Shown here one piece after another: positions 35,870-44,878 of a stretch of DNA of 64,000 bases. The notes beneath the pieces were generated by a model. That model made no database searches. It was not told the origin of the DNA and worked only from the letters and a program-made list of their open reading frames with translations. Every line of letters starts with the position of its first letter. Positions within the stretch are counted from its first letter, which is position 1. The stretch comes from Tissierella sp. (GTDB lineage Bacteria; Bacillota; Clostridia; Tissierellales; Tissierellaceae): contig NZ_JAVKTS010000006.1 in assembly GCF_031460495.1 (NCBI RefSeq), positions 96,779 to 160,778 of the forward strand. The letters are read 5' to 3'. A program made the translations under genes and the position numbers.

Positions 35870-35884
35870 TTTTTTGTTTCTCCT

Positions 35885-37846
35885 TTATGATATTGTTGCT
35901 CCTGATTGTAAATCTTCTAAAGTAGATACTAAGCTTAATTTTCCTGAACTATCCTCTGCAGCTAATACCATTCCTTTGGACTCTATTCCTCTTAATTTTA
36001 CTGGTTTTAGATTGGTAATGACTACTACCTTTTTGCCTACTAAATCCTCTGGTGAGTAGTATTCTTTTATGCCTGATACTACTTGACGCTGCTCTTCACC
36101 TAATTTTAATTGTAATACATATAGTTTATCTGCCTTTGGATGGTTCTCACAGGAAATAACTTCTGCAACCTTTAATTTTATCTTATCGAAATCATCTATT
36201 GTGATTTCCTCTACTTTTTCTTCTACTATTTCTTTTACATCTTCCACTTTTTCAGCCTTCTTTCCTTTACTTCTTTTATCTATTAAAGCTTGATTTGCAT
36301 CATTTAATTTAATTAATTCCTTTTCTACCTCAAGTCTTGGGAATATTATTGCTCCTCTGCTTACCCTTGTGCCTACTTTTATGCCTCCCCAAGCTTTGGA
36401 ATCTTCCCAAGAGATGTCTCCACTTAAGCCAAGTTGATTTCTTATTTCTTCAGAAGTTTTACTCATAAACGGTTTAATTAGTATAGATACTATCCTTAAG
36501 GACTCTGTCAAATTATATAGTACAGTGTCTAATCTTTCTTTATTATCTTCTTTTGCTAATACCCATGGCATAGTTTCATCAATATATTTATTTGTTCTTC
36601 TAATTAACTTCCAAATTTCTTCTAAGGCGTTGGAGAAATTTAGTTTATCCATATATTGTTCTACCTTATTAGCTACATTTATACCTACTTCTTTTAAGGA
36701 ATCATCAAATTCTCCTTCTTTAACAGGAGCAGGAATTATACCTTCATTATATTTTTCAACCATGGTAACAGTTCTACTAACTAGATTACCAAGATCATTG
36801 GCTAAATCTGAATTTAATCTTTGTAAGAATTTTTCCCTTGTAAATGAGCCATCTTGACCGAAGGAAAATTCTCTTAGCAAGAAATATTTAAATGAATCTA
36901 TTCCATATAATTCAATGATTGGCTCAGGGTATATTACATTACCCTTTGATTTTGACATTTTATCATCATCGAATAATATCCATCCATGACCAAACACCCT
37001 CTTTGGTAATTCTATATCCATTGCCATCAAAAGTGCTGGCCAGATTATGGTATGGAATCTTACTATTTCTTTACCTACTAAATGCACATCAGCAGGCCAG
37101 AATTCCTTGAATTTTTCTTCATTGTCAGTTCCATAGCCAAGAGCTGTAAGATAGCAGGATAATGCATCTATCCATACATATACTACATGGGATGGATCAA
37201 AGGGTACCTTTATTCCCCAATCAAAACTAGTCCTTGATACACATAAATCCTCTAGTCCATCCTTTAGGAAATTATTTACCATTTCATTCTTTCTTGATTC
37301 AGGCAAAATAAAGTTTGGATTGTCCTCATATAATTTTAATAGTTTATCCCTATAGTTTGAAAGTCTAAAGAAATATGCTTCTTCCTCTGCAAGATGAACT
37401 TCTCTGCCGCAATCTGGACATTTGCCATCTACAAGCTGAGATTCTGACCAAAATGCTTCACATGGAGTGCAATAATGGCCTTTGTATTTGGATTTGTAGA
37501 TTTCTCCCTTTTCATATAACTTTGTAAATATATCCTGTACAGATTTTTCATGATGTGAATCTGTGGATCTGATAAATACATCATAGTCTATCTCCAAGGT
37601 ACTCCATAGTGATTTAATATCTGCCACTATATTATCTACATAGGCCTTTGGTGTTACACCATTTTCCTTAGCTTTCTCTTGGATTTTTTGACCATGTTCA
37701 TCTGACCCTGTAACAAAGAATACATCATATCCTTGCAATTGCTTAAATTTCTTGATGACATCTGCAGCAACTGTAGTATAAGTATGCCCGATGTGCAGAT
37801 TGTCTGATGGATAATAAATTGGTGTTGTTAAATAATATTTTTTCAT
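35885..37846 (-). CDS. metG: Methionyl-tRNA synthetase
   Basis: 653 residues from ATG 37846 (GGAGG 7 nt before). HIGH motif at [10 protein letters not shown], a zinc knuckle CTPC...CPDC (about 127-147), KMSKS at about 300, an anticodon-binding helical domain, and a C-terminal tRNA-binding OB-fold domain (about 552-653, with [12 protein letters not shown]). A longer frame to 38011 reads through the T-box leader and is not the start. Upstream is a complete T-box with a Met specifier. Followed by tatD in the conserved order. Confidence 0.96.
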   Translation of the reverse strand: MKKYYLTTPIYYPSDNLHIGHTYTTVAADVIKKFKQLQGYDVFFVTGSDEHGQKIQEKAKENGVTPKAYVDNIVADIKSLWSTLEIDYDVFIRSTDSHHEKSVQDIFTKLYEKGEIYKSKYKGHYCTPCEAFWSESQLVDGKCPDCGREVHLAEEEAYFFRLSNYRDKLLKLYEDNPNFILPESRKNEMVNNFLKDGLEDLCVSRTSFDWGIKVPFDPSHVVYVWIDALSCYLTALGYGTDNEEKFKEFWPADVHLVGKEIVRFHTIIWPALLMAMDIELPKRVFGHGWILFDDDKMSKSKGNVIYPEPIIELYGIDSFKYFLLREFSFGQDGSFTREKFLQRLNSDLANDLGNLVSRTVTMVEKYNEGIIPAPVKEGEFDDSLKEVGINVANKVEQYMDKLNFSNALEEIWKLIRRTNKYIDETMPWVLAKEDNKERLDTVLYNLTESLRIVSILIKPFMSKTSEEIRNQLGLSGDISWEDSKAWGGIKVGTRVSRGAIIFPRLEVEKELIKLNDANQALIDKRSKGKKAEKVEDVKEIVEEKVEEITIDDFDKIKLKVAEVISCENHPKADKLYVLQLKLGEEQRQVVSGIKEYYSPEDLVGKKVVVITNLKPVKLRGIESKGMVLAAEDSSGKLSLVSTLEDLQSGATIS

Positions 37847-37886
37847 CATAAAACCTCCTTTTAAAATTTCCCTCAGTGAAATAAAT

Positions 37887-38140
37887 AAAACCTTCGTCTC
37901 TATATAGAGACGAAGGTTAGCTTCGCGGTACCACTCTAATTTATCTAAATCTCTCGATTTAAAACTCACTAGGTTTATTAAACCTTGCAGTGTAACGGCT
38001 GCTTCCGTCACAGTCTAAAATATTCGACTGTAAAGCTCCGGGGCCATCTTCGGAATAATCTTAATCGCTGGCTTTCACCTATCCCAGCTCTCTTTAGAAT
38101 AATCTTAATCCTACTCTTCCCTTCCACTCTTTAAATTTAA
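37887..38140 (-). promoter_or_regulatory. T-box leader with Met (AUG) specifier
   Basis: T-box sequence TGGTACCGCG at 37924-37933 (minus strand) followed by a strong terminator stem (37889-37918, CCTTCGTCTC/GAGACGAAGG) and a T-rich tail. Stem I has AUG at 38045-38047 in the specifier position. The discriminator bulge UGGU fits tRNA-Met. Ends about 40 bp before metG. Confidence 0.92.
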
Positions 38141-38218
38141 TTTGTAGTCTAATATAACTTTTAGTATATCTTTTCTTATTTAATATATTATTATACTCTA
38201 AGTATTATCTTTAGTCAA

Positions 38219-38800
38219 CTAAAGAACTGCATCTATTTTTTTCTTAACCATAGATTCCTGAAAGAATAAATAAACTCCTATCATCAAGAGAATATCTCCC
38301 AGACTTATTATCCTTGCCAAAGGATAAGGTCTTGGTAATAAAATTACATCAGCTAAATAAACAAATTTAGTATCTTCTGAGATTATAGAATGTTTTATAT
38401 CAAAAGGTTTGTCTGGCATCTCTTCTGTATAATGTTCATATCCCTTAGCTCCTTTAAAAGATACAGGCATTTTGCCACCATTGGCAAAGATGACTATGAA
38501 ATTTAACACCATTCCAATAAGAATAAATTTCATAAAGTTCTTTTTAATATTTAAAATAACCCCTATTATCATAAGTAAATAGGTGAATAAATGTATGTAA
38601 AAAAAGTATTTATCAAAAAATTCTGTTCCTAATATAAGATTTTTGCCCTTTAACCAAGATATCGATCCTTGAATTAAAGCTGCAATAAGAAATAGATACC
38701 ATCCCTTTATATGCATTTCTCCAATATTCCTTATTTTCCCTTTTCTAAGTATGGCTACAATAAATCCAAGAACAATAGATTCTATAAACAATAAGATCAC
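38219..38800 (-). CDS. DUF5317 family membrane protein
   Basis: 193 residues with five or six membrane helices. The segment NGGKMPVSFKGAKGYEHYTEEMPDKPFD followed by LADVILLPRPYPLARIISLGDILLMIG is the conserved core of DUF5317. It is read together with the HD-GYP gene, whose stop is 2 bp upstream of its start. Function unknown. Confidence 0.82.
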   Translation of the reverse strand: MILLFIESIVLGFIVAILRKGKIRNIGEMHIKGWYLFLIAALIQGSISWLKGKNLILGTEFFDKYFFYIHLFTYLLMIIGVILNIKKNFMKFILIGMVLNFIVIFANGGKMPVSFKGAKGYEHYTEEMPDKPFDIKHSIISEDTKFVYLADVILLPRPYPLARIISLGDILLMIGVYLFFQESMVKKKIDAVL

Positions 38801-38802
38801 TC

Positions 38803-40050
38803 CTACTCATTTAGCATATCTACAAACTTTTCTGCAAGAGCTGGATGGAATTGAGTTCCAGCATTATTGATTATCTCTTGTAAGGCCTCTTCCTTGTTCA
38901 ATGCTTCTCGATATGGCCTGTCTGAAGTCATGGCATCGTAGGAATCAGCTATGGCAAGTATGCAAGCTTCTATTGGTATATCATCACCAGATATGCCTTC
39001 AGGATATCCTTTGCCATCATATCTTTCGTGATGGTACATAATAATACCAGAAATCTTTTTTAAAAAATCAACCTTACTTATGATTTCAGCACCTATACTT
39101 GAATGTTTCATGATCTCTTCATACTCTAGTTTTGTTAATTTTGCAGACTTATTTAAAATATTATCATTTACACCTATTTTCCCAATATCATGTAAAATTG
39201 CAGCATTTTTAACATTTTGAATCTTCACATAGGATAGACCATAAGCCTCTGCTAACCTAGTGGCATACTTCTCTACTCTAGAGGCATGTCCAGATGTATA
39301 AGGGTCTTTGGCCTCCATTACAGAATTAAAAGCTTGTATGGTAGATAGATATAGATTCCTTGTCTCCATATATAGTTTAAAAGTATATCTTGCTAATAAC
39401 AATGGACCAAAGAATAGTATGACTGCACCATAGCCATAGCTAATAAAAGCTAAAGCTATAATAATGCCTATGGTCCCTACCCCTATTATGCTACCTATTA
39501 TTCCATATATATTAGAAAACCAAATCTTGGTGAATTTTTGATTGTTCAATAAAGCAATTAACTTTGATATTATTACAGTGTTAAAGATTGTACCTAAGAC
39601 TACTATTAAAATTGTTAGAAATAATGAAAATCCTCCTATCTTCCCTCCAGCACCTAAATATATTAAGCCCATAGCAGATGTTACAATAATACTTTGGGAT
39701 ACATTAAATATTGTAATATAATAGGGTGTATTTAACAGATGAGTATAACCATATTTTGGAACCCTTGGACACCTAAATAATAATCCTATAAAAGATGCCG
39801 TAGTTCCCAATAAAGGTCCTCCTACAATAATAGATGCAAGGTTAATAGCAGAGCCTACAGAAACCCCTGTAGAATCGTTAGGTAACATTATTAATAAGGA
39901 CTCAACAATAATGGTAAGCACTGTCCAAAATAATAGCATTTTTATATCTGTAATTGTAAAATTTCGAATTAAGAAACCATAAGTTATAATTGCTAATATA
40001 AAAAGTACTCCAATATATATATATGTTTTTCTATCTGGCTTCAAATACAA
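38803..40050 (-). CDS. Membrane HD-GYP protein (c-di-GMP phosphodiesterase)
   Basis: 415 residues. Six to seven N-terminal membrane segments (residues about 10-230) resemble MASE-type sensor modules. The C-terminal HD-GYP domain (about 240-415) has H-D in ILHDIGKIGVND, the HHE motif HHERYDGKGYPEG (about 340) and a complete tail. Both the HD and GYP residues are in place, so it should hydrolyse cyclic di-GMP. Operon with the DUF5317 gene. Confidence 0.9.
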   Translation of the reverse strand: MYLKPDRKTYIYIGVLFILAIITYGFLIRNFTITDIKMLLFWTVLTIIVESLLIMLPNDSTGVSVGSAINLASIIVGGPLLGTTASFIGLLFRCPRVPKYGYTHLLNTPYYITIFNVSQSIIVTSAMGLIYLGAGGKIGGFSLFLTILIVVLGTIFNTVIISKLIALLNNQKFTKIWFSNIYGIIGSIIGVGTIGIIIALAFISYGYGAVILFFGPLLLARYTFKLYMETRNLYLSTIQAFNSVMEAKDPYTSGHASRVEKYATRLAEAYGLSYVKIQNVKNAAILHDIGKIGVNDNILNKSAKLTKLEYEEIMKHSSIGAEIISKVDFLKKISGIIMYHHERYDGKGYPEGISGDDIPIEACILAIADSYDAMTSDRPYREALNKEEALQEIINNAGTQFHPALAEKFVDMLNE

Positions 40051-40070
40051 CTCATCTCCTTATATATCTT

Positions 40071-40267
40071 ATACCGGTTAATAAATCAGTACTATCTAAC
40101 CCAAGTTAAATTCGCTCCAGCGGATAACGCTAAAGCTAGAATGCTAAGTAAAACTGTTAGAATTCTTTTCATGGAATATAGCCCCCTTTTTGGATACTAT
40201 GCTGATTCGCTATTACAGCACGCTATATTCGCTTCGCTATTATATTAATAAATTTATTAGCCGGTAT
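40071..40267. repeat. 197-bp element with inverted ends around a 26-codon ORF
   Basis: The ends ATACCGGTTAATAAAT (40071-40086) and its near-perfect complement ATTTATTAGCCGGTAT (40252-40267) face each other. The inside holds a short ORF and TAGCGAA-type repeats. No target duplication is obvious. It could be a small mobile element (MITE-like) or a regulatory RNA gene. Confidence 0.5.
40092..40172 (-). CDS. 26-residue small hydrophobic peptide
   Basis: ATG 40172 has GGGGG about 10 nt upstream. The product MKRILTVLLSILALALSAGA... looks like a signal peptide or membrane peptide with a short tail ending in Trp-Val-Arg. It lies inside the 197-bp inverted-repeat element. It may be a secreted peptide; it is not recognised. 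Confidence 0.4.
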   Translation of the reverse strand: MKRILTVLLSILALALSAGANLTWVR

Positions 40268-40273
40268 TGATAT

Positions 40274-40888
40274 CTATTTTGATACATAACGATTAATTGC
40301 GTCCAAAGATGCCTCTACAACTGCTTCCTTATAATCAGACCCAACTAAAGAAGAACCACAAATTCTTTGCTCACTACCATTGTGAACAGCCATGATGATG
40401 ACAATTACCACTTGTTCTGTTGATACATTGACAGTTTTTATATCTTCTAGTATAAAAGCATCCTCATATCCATAAGCATCTTCAACAGTCTTTAATGTAA
40501 TATCTACTAACATTCTATCTATATTTCTACTAGTATTTATTCCATTTATTGAGTTCTCAAAGATATCCCTATGGTTGTCCAAAGATACTTTAACTGTAGC
40601 CCTTTGGCCATTTTTCTCGTGGGACACAGACACTATTTTAAGTCTGCTTTCAGCCCTTTTAAGGCTATCATCTTGTATCTCTGCTATACTTATTTTCTTA
40701 TGGTCTATTTGGATATTATATGTAGCTATGAGAACGGATTGGATATCCCTAACTAATTGTTTTGCAGATCTGCCTCCATTTGAAACAATATGAATTTCAT
40801 TAAAAGCTTCATTCTCTCCTAAAATGATCTTGCAGGTAACTACCGAATCTAATTTTTCAATTGTTTGTTCAATTATCTCTATATTCAT
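40274..40888 (-). CDS. Hypothetical protein with a duplicated domain
   Basis: 204 residues, soluble. Two similar halves: residues about 15-70 (VVTCKIILGENEAFNEIHIVSNG, SIAEIQ) and about 95-150 (ATVKVSLDNHRDIFENSINGINT, ILEDIKTV), each a beta-beta-alpha-beta pattern. The end, SSLVGSDYKEAVVEASLDAINRYVSK, resembles hypothetical proteins that accompany metabolism genes in Clostridia. Not recognised beyond that. ATG with GGGGGAT upstream. Probably monocistronic. Confidence 0.75.
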   Translation of the reverse strand: MNIEIIEQTIEKLDSVVTCKIILGENEAFNEIHIVSNGGRSAKQLVRDIQSVLIATYNIQIDHKKISIAEIQDDSLKRAESRLKIVSVSHEKNGQRATVKVSLDNHRDIFENSINGINTSRNIDRMLVDITLKTVEDAYGYEDAFILEDIKTVNVSTEQVVIVIIMAVHNGSEQRICGSSLVGSDYKEAVVEASLDAINRYVSK

Positions 40889-41103
40889 ATTATCCCCCTG
40901 GATACATATTTATTATAGCCTATATAAAATTGTTAAATTTTCTCAATCATATTTTCAATTCTATCACTAATATATCTGCCTTACAACATAAAACTAGAAA
41001 GATAGAAATAAATAGTTGTGAATGAATAATTTTCCAATTTATGGTCCATCCTATAAATTATAGCAAGAAATTTTCAGAAGATTCCGGGTATTGTAGCAAA
41101 AAT

Positions 41104-41132
41104 TTGACAAATCTAGAATTATTGAATACAAT
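41104..41132 (+). promoter_or_regulatory. Sigma-A promoter of the yabE-like gene
   Basis: TTGACA (41104-41109), 17-base spacer, TACAAT (41127-41132), 32 bp before the start codon. The rest of the 275-bp gap (40889-41163) holds nothing recognised. Confidence 0.8.
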
Positions 41133-41163
41133 ACAATAATAGTTAAATTATGGGAGGTATATT

Positions 41164-42195
41164 ATGGAAAAAAACATAGTCAATAAGACTTGGAAACTCA
41201 TAGTCTTGACTGCCCTCGCTATAGCTATGACTGTATCTTTAGGGGTTTTTATGTACCAAAGTGATGCTAATAGTATCACTTTAGAAATGGAAGATGAAGT
41301 GATAAAGCTAACTTCAAATTCTGACACAGTGGAAGATCTTCTTGAAGAAGAAGACATTCCTTTTAAAGAAGGGGCTTATATTAATCTTGCCCTGGACACT
41401 GAACTAGAAGAAAATATGAACATAATTATAAAAAATCCTAAGGCATATACTATTTCATCAGGTGAAGTTGCTATTGAGATAAATTCAATTCACAATACGA
41501 TAGCTGAAATCCTAGATGAACAAGGTGTAGTCTTAGGGGATAAAGATTTCACTTATCCAACATTAGACACAAAGATTTCTAGTGGTGAAAGTATTCAACT
41601 ATTTAAGGTTAGGGAGGTGGTTGAAACCGTTGAGAATTCTATTCCTTTTGAAAGCATTGTAAAGAAGAACAATAAATTAGATATAGGTAATGTTAATCTT
41701 GTTCAAGAAGGTAAGGATGGCCTTTTGAAGACCTATTATAAAAAGGAATATATCAATGGTGAACTAAGTTCCACTGAAATAGTAAATGAAGAAGTGTTGA
41801 TTGAGCCTATTTCTAATATTGTAGAAAAAGGTACAAAGGATTTAATTGTTACTTCTAGAGGTGATACTAGTTATAGAAAAGCTATAACTATGTCAGCTAC
41901 TGCTTATGATTTATCCTATGAAAGCACTGGAAAAAAACCCGGTGATAAACATTTTGGTCTCACAGCCTCCGGTACAATGGCTAGACCAGGTGTAGTTGCA
42001 GTAGACCCTAAAGTAATACCCCTCGGGACAAAGCTTTATATTCAAAGTCTCGATGGTACTAAAGATTATGGTTTCGCTATAGCAGAAGATACAGGAGGAG
42101 CAATCAAAGGAAATAAGATTGATTTATTCTTTGAATCTTCAGAGAGAGTTTATAAATTTGGAAGAAGAAAAGTAAAGGTTTATATATTAAAGTAA
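41164..42195 (+). CDS. YabE-like cell-wall protein (DUF348, G5, 3D domains)
   Basis: 343 residues. N-terminal signal or membrane anchor (WKLIVLTALAIAMTVSLGVFMY, about 10-31), two DUF348 ubiquitin-like domains (about 36-80 and 92-135), a G5 domain (about 145-225), and a C-terminal 3D domain (about 240-343) with the three Asp (MSATAYD, AVDPKVIPLGT, AEDTGGAIKGNKIDLFF). The same architecture as YabE/Rpf-like cell-wall hydrolases, which lie near rnmV and ksgA in Bacillus. Plus-strand gene with a consensus promoter. Confidence 0.92.
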   Translation: MEKNIVNKTWKLIVLTALAIAMTVSLGVFMYQSDANSITLEMEDEVIKLTSNSDTVEDLLEEEDIPFKEGAYINLALDTELEENMNIIIKNPKAYTISSGEVAIEINSIHNTIAEILDEQGVVLGDKDFTYPTLDTKISSGESIQLFKVREVVETVENSIPFESIVKKNNKLDIGNVNLVQEGKDGLLKTYYKKEYINGELSSTEIVNEEVLIEPISNIVEKGTKDLIVTSRGDTSYRKAITMSATAYDLSYESTGKKPGDKHFGLTASGTMARPGVVAVDPKVIPLGTKLYIQSLDGTKDYGFAIAEDTGGAIKGNKIDLFFESSERVYKFGRRKVKVYILK

Positions 42196-42210
42196 ATATT
42201 TACTATTCAT

Positions 42211-42246
42211 AAAAAGGTTAGACTCCTGAGGAGTCTAACCTTTTTT
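42211..42246. terminator. Bidirectional terminator
   Basis: A long perfect stem (AAAAAGGTTAGACTCC/GGAGTCTAACCTTTTT) between the convergent YabE-like and GGDEF/HD-GYP genes; its right part encodes the last Lys residues of the latter. Confidence 0.92.
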
Positions 42247-44844
42247 ATCTTCTTTCCATTCACATCCTAAAATTTTCTCTACAAATATCTTTGTTAGACC
42301 TGGATCAAATTGAGTTCCAGCATTTTTTATGAATTCAGCTACTATTTCGTCTTCTGATAAGGCTTTCTTATAAGGCCTTTCACATGCCATTGCATCATAT
42401 GAATCCGCTATGGCAATTATTCTGGATATAAGGGGTATCTTTTCCCCTTTTAATCCTCTAGGATAGCCTGTCCCATCATACCTTTCATGGTGAGCTAAGG
42501 TGTATTCTGCTATTCTTGTCATTTCACTTACGGTAGAAAGTATTCTATAGCCAATCTCTGGATGTTTCTTTATCTCTTCCCATTCCTCTTCATTTAAACG
42601 ACCAGGTTTATTTAAGATAGCTTCACTAATGGCTATCTTTCCTATATCGTGAAGTAAACCTACCTTTTCTAATTCTTTTATTTCATCTTCTTTCAATCCT
42701 AAATGAATGCCCATTTCTTGGCAGATCTTGGCTACCCTGGTGGAGTGTTCTTCCTCTCTCCTGTTTTTTTCATACAGTGCTTTTATTATGGTTTCTATGG
42801 TCTTACTCCTCATGCTAGGTCCCTCAAACAACTTATTAGAATACATATTGTCCTCAGCTTTTTTTAGTATCTCTGAAATATTGACATCTTTATCATTTTT
42901 TGTCCCTAATCCATAGGATACAGATATTTCCATACTTGAAAGTTTACTGTCTGAGAATCTCTTACCTGAGCCTAAACTTTTAATTCTAGCTATAACTCCT
43001 TCTGCTTTACTTTCATTAGTCTTAGACAGTACAATGACAAATTCATCTCCACTAATTCTTGATATTAAATCATTAACTCTACATCCTTCTCTCAGAATAC
43101 TTGCAACACTTATAAGGAGTTCGTCTCCGAAATGATGTCCAAAAGAATCATTAATAAGCTTTAGTCCATTTACATCTGCCATTATAATGGAAATAGGCAG
43201 GTTTTCTTCTATGTCTATCCTTTTAAGTTCATCTTCAAAGTATCTTCTATTATATAGACCTGTAAGTTGGTCGTGATAGGACAAATAACTTAGTTTATCT
43301 TGTAACTTTTTCCCCTCAGTTATATTTCTCCTTACAGCCATTACTTCATTTTCATTGATTTTTGATATCCTAATTTCATAATGTCTGTAGCCTTTAAGTT
43401 TGTTTAGTCCATATTCAAGGGTTTCTAGGATATTATTTTTCAGCACATTTCTAATTTTAATTTCCATAGAATCTATAATATCCTTAGGAAAAATATCTTT
43501 TATGTTTTTCCCTAAGTTATTCTCTCTAACCAGGTATAAGTCAATATCCGCTGTTGCTTGTATGTCCGTCAATATGCCTTCCTTATTAATAGTAAATAAA
43601 ATATCAGGAAGTGCACGAATCATTGCCTTGTTCCTCTCTAAGGCTTTCTTTAGCCCTTCTTCAGATTCAATAATTCTTTCATATTGCTGTCTTAACTCAT
43701 GTCCCATTGCTGTTAACTGATTATAGGAAGCTTCTAGTTCTGTATTTTGTGCCATTATTTCTTCTGTATCTTGTTCTGTTTGTTCAAATAACTCTTGGGT
43801 CTTATTTAATGTTAAGTTGATGGAATTTCTAAGCTCTAGGAATGGATCTACCTCATTTATAGGTAGTCTATAGCCCATATTATTTTCCAAATTAATATTT
43901 ATAATATCATTATCTAATTTCGTTAAAGGTAGAATAATATGTTTCCTTTGAAAATAGCTAAAAGACATAAATATAATTATGGCAATCCCTAATGCGATAA
44001 AAAACATTCGCACCAAATCGCTATTGTCCCCTCTGAACTCTTCTCGAGACATAAAATTGCCAATAACCCAATCTGTTCCTTCTACTGGTTGATATGATAA
44101 ATATCCTTCAACTTCGTCAAATTTTGTTTCTATATGACCAGAAGTACCTCCCATTAGTTCTTTATTTATTCCATTACTTATGGAGCTTATATTGACTATT
44201 TCCGATTCAGAAGTATATTTATACTTAGGATGAGCCAATATGTTTCCAGCACTATCTATTAAGAATGAATAGCCTAATCCTTTAATTGTAGTGTCCTCAA
44301 CTATGGTGATTATATTTTCTATGTTAATATCAGTAGCAACAACACCTTTGAGGGAATTATCGTGACCATATACTGGCATGGATATGGCAATAATTAGCTT
44401 GTTGTCTAGGGCATTAGTATAAACCTCAGAAATAATTAATTTATTGTCCTGAACCGCTTTTACATACCAGGTTCTAGTCCTTAGATCAAAGTCACTAGGA
44501 GGATCCCAATCATCATTGATAATCAATTTATTGTTTATATCTCCATAATAAATAGACCTTAGGGTATTGTTGCTTTTTACAAGTCTTGTAAAGTAGTCTA
44601 CAGCCTCTTCTTCCGTCCATTTATTAGTAGAAATAAAGTTTGCAGCTGCAATGGTAAATTGGCTATGATATTTTATCCTTTCATTAATCTGCCTAGCTAA
44701 GCTCTCCCTGGATTTGATTATATTTGACTGCTTGTCCTTAGTGATGACATCATTCAAATAAGCATGCTGTATGGTTAGTCCTATAAGCACACTAAGAGTT
44801 AACAGTATCCCAAACAAATGGAATTTCTTCCGAATAATATTCAT
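42235..44844 (-). CDS. Cache-PAS-GGDEF-HD-GYP signalling protein
   Basis: 869 residues from ATG 44844 (GAGGTG upstream; a longer frame to 44907 overlaps the herA stop). Membrane helices near 8-25 and 280-300 bracket an extracellular dCache domain. Then come a coiled region, PAS (about 405-500), GGDEF (about 535-690, active motif SGDEF) and HD-GYP (about 700-869: LLHDIGKIAI, HHERYDGTGYPRG). Both catalytic sites look intact, so it may make and degrade cyclic di-GMP. Last gene of the nurA-herA stretch, 34 bp after herA. Confidence 0.92.
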   Translation of the reverse strand: MNIIRKKFHLFGILLTLSVLIGLTIQHAYLNDVITKDKQSNIIKSRESLARQINERIKYHSQFTIAAANFISTNKWTEEEAVDYFTRLVKSNNTLRSIYYGDINNKLIINDDWDPPSDFDLRTRTWYVKAVQDNKLIISEVYTNALDNKLIIAISMPVYGHDNSLKGVVATDINIENIITIVEDTTIKGLGYSFLIDSAGNILAHPKYKYTSESEIVNISSISNGINKELMGGTSGHIETKFDEVEGYLSYQPVEGTDWVIGNFMSREEFRGDNSDLVRMFFIALGIAIIIFMSFSYFQRKHIILPLTKLDNDIININLENNMGYRLPINEVDPFLELRNSINLTLNKTQELFEQTEQDTEEIMAQNTELEASYNQLTAMGHELRQQYERIIESEEGLKKALERNKAMIRALPDILFTINKEGILTDIQATADIDLYLVRENNLGKNIKDIFPKDIIDSMEIKIRNVLKNNILETLEYGLNKLKGYRHYEIRISKINENEVMAVRRNITEGKKLQDKLSYLSYHDQLTGLYNRRYFEDELKRIDIEENLPISIIMADVNGLKLINDSFGHHFGDELLISVASILREGCRVNDLISRISGDEFVIVLSKTNESKAEGVIARIKSLGSGKRFSDSKLSSMEISVSYGLGTKNDKDVNISEILKKAEDNMYSNKLFEGPSMRSKTIETIIKALYEKNRREEEHSTRVAKICQEMGIHLGLKEDEIKELEKVGLLHDIGKIAISEAILNKPGRLNEEEWEEIKKHPEIGYRILSTVSEMTRIAEYTLAHHERYDGTGYPRGLKGEKIPLISRIIAIADSYDAMACERPYKKALSEDEIVAEFIKNAGTQFDPGLTKIFVEKILGCEWKEDKKG

Positions 44845-44878
44845 ATTATGCACCTCGACAATTTGGTAAATTTTCAAA

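Noticed and set aside
37847..38011. 54 extra N-terminal codons for metG
   Set aside because: They translate the T-box leader; the real start has GGAGG directly before it.
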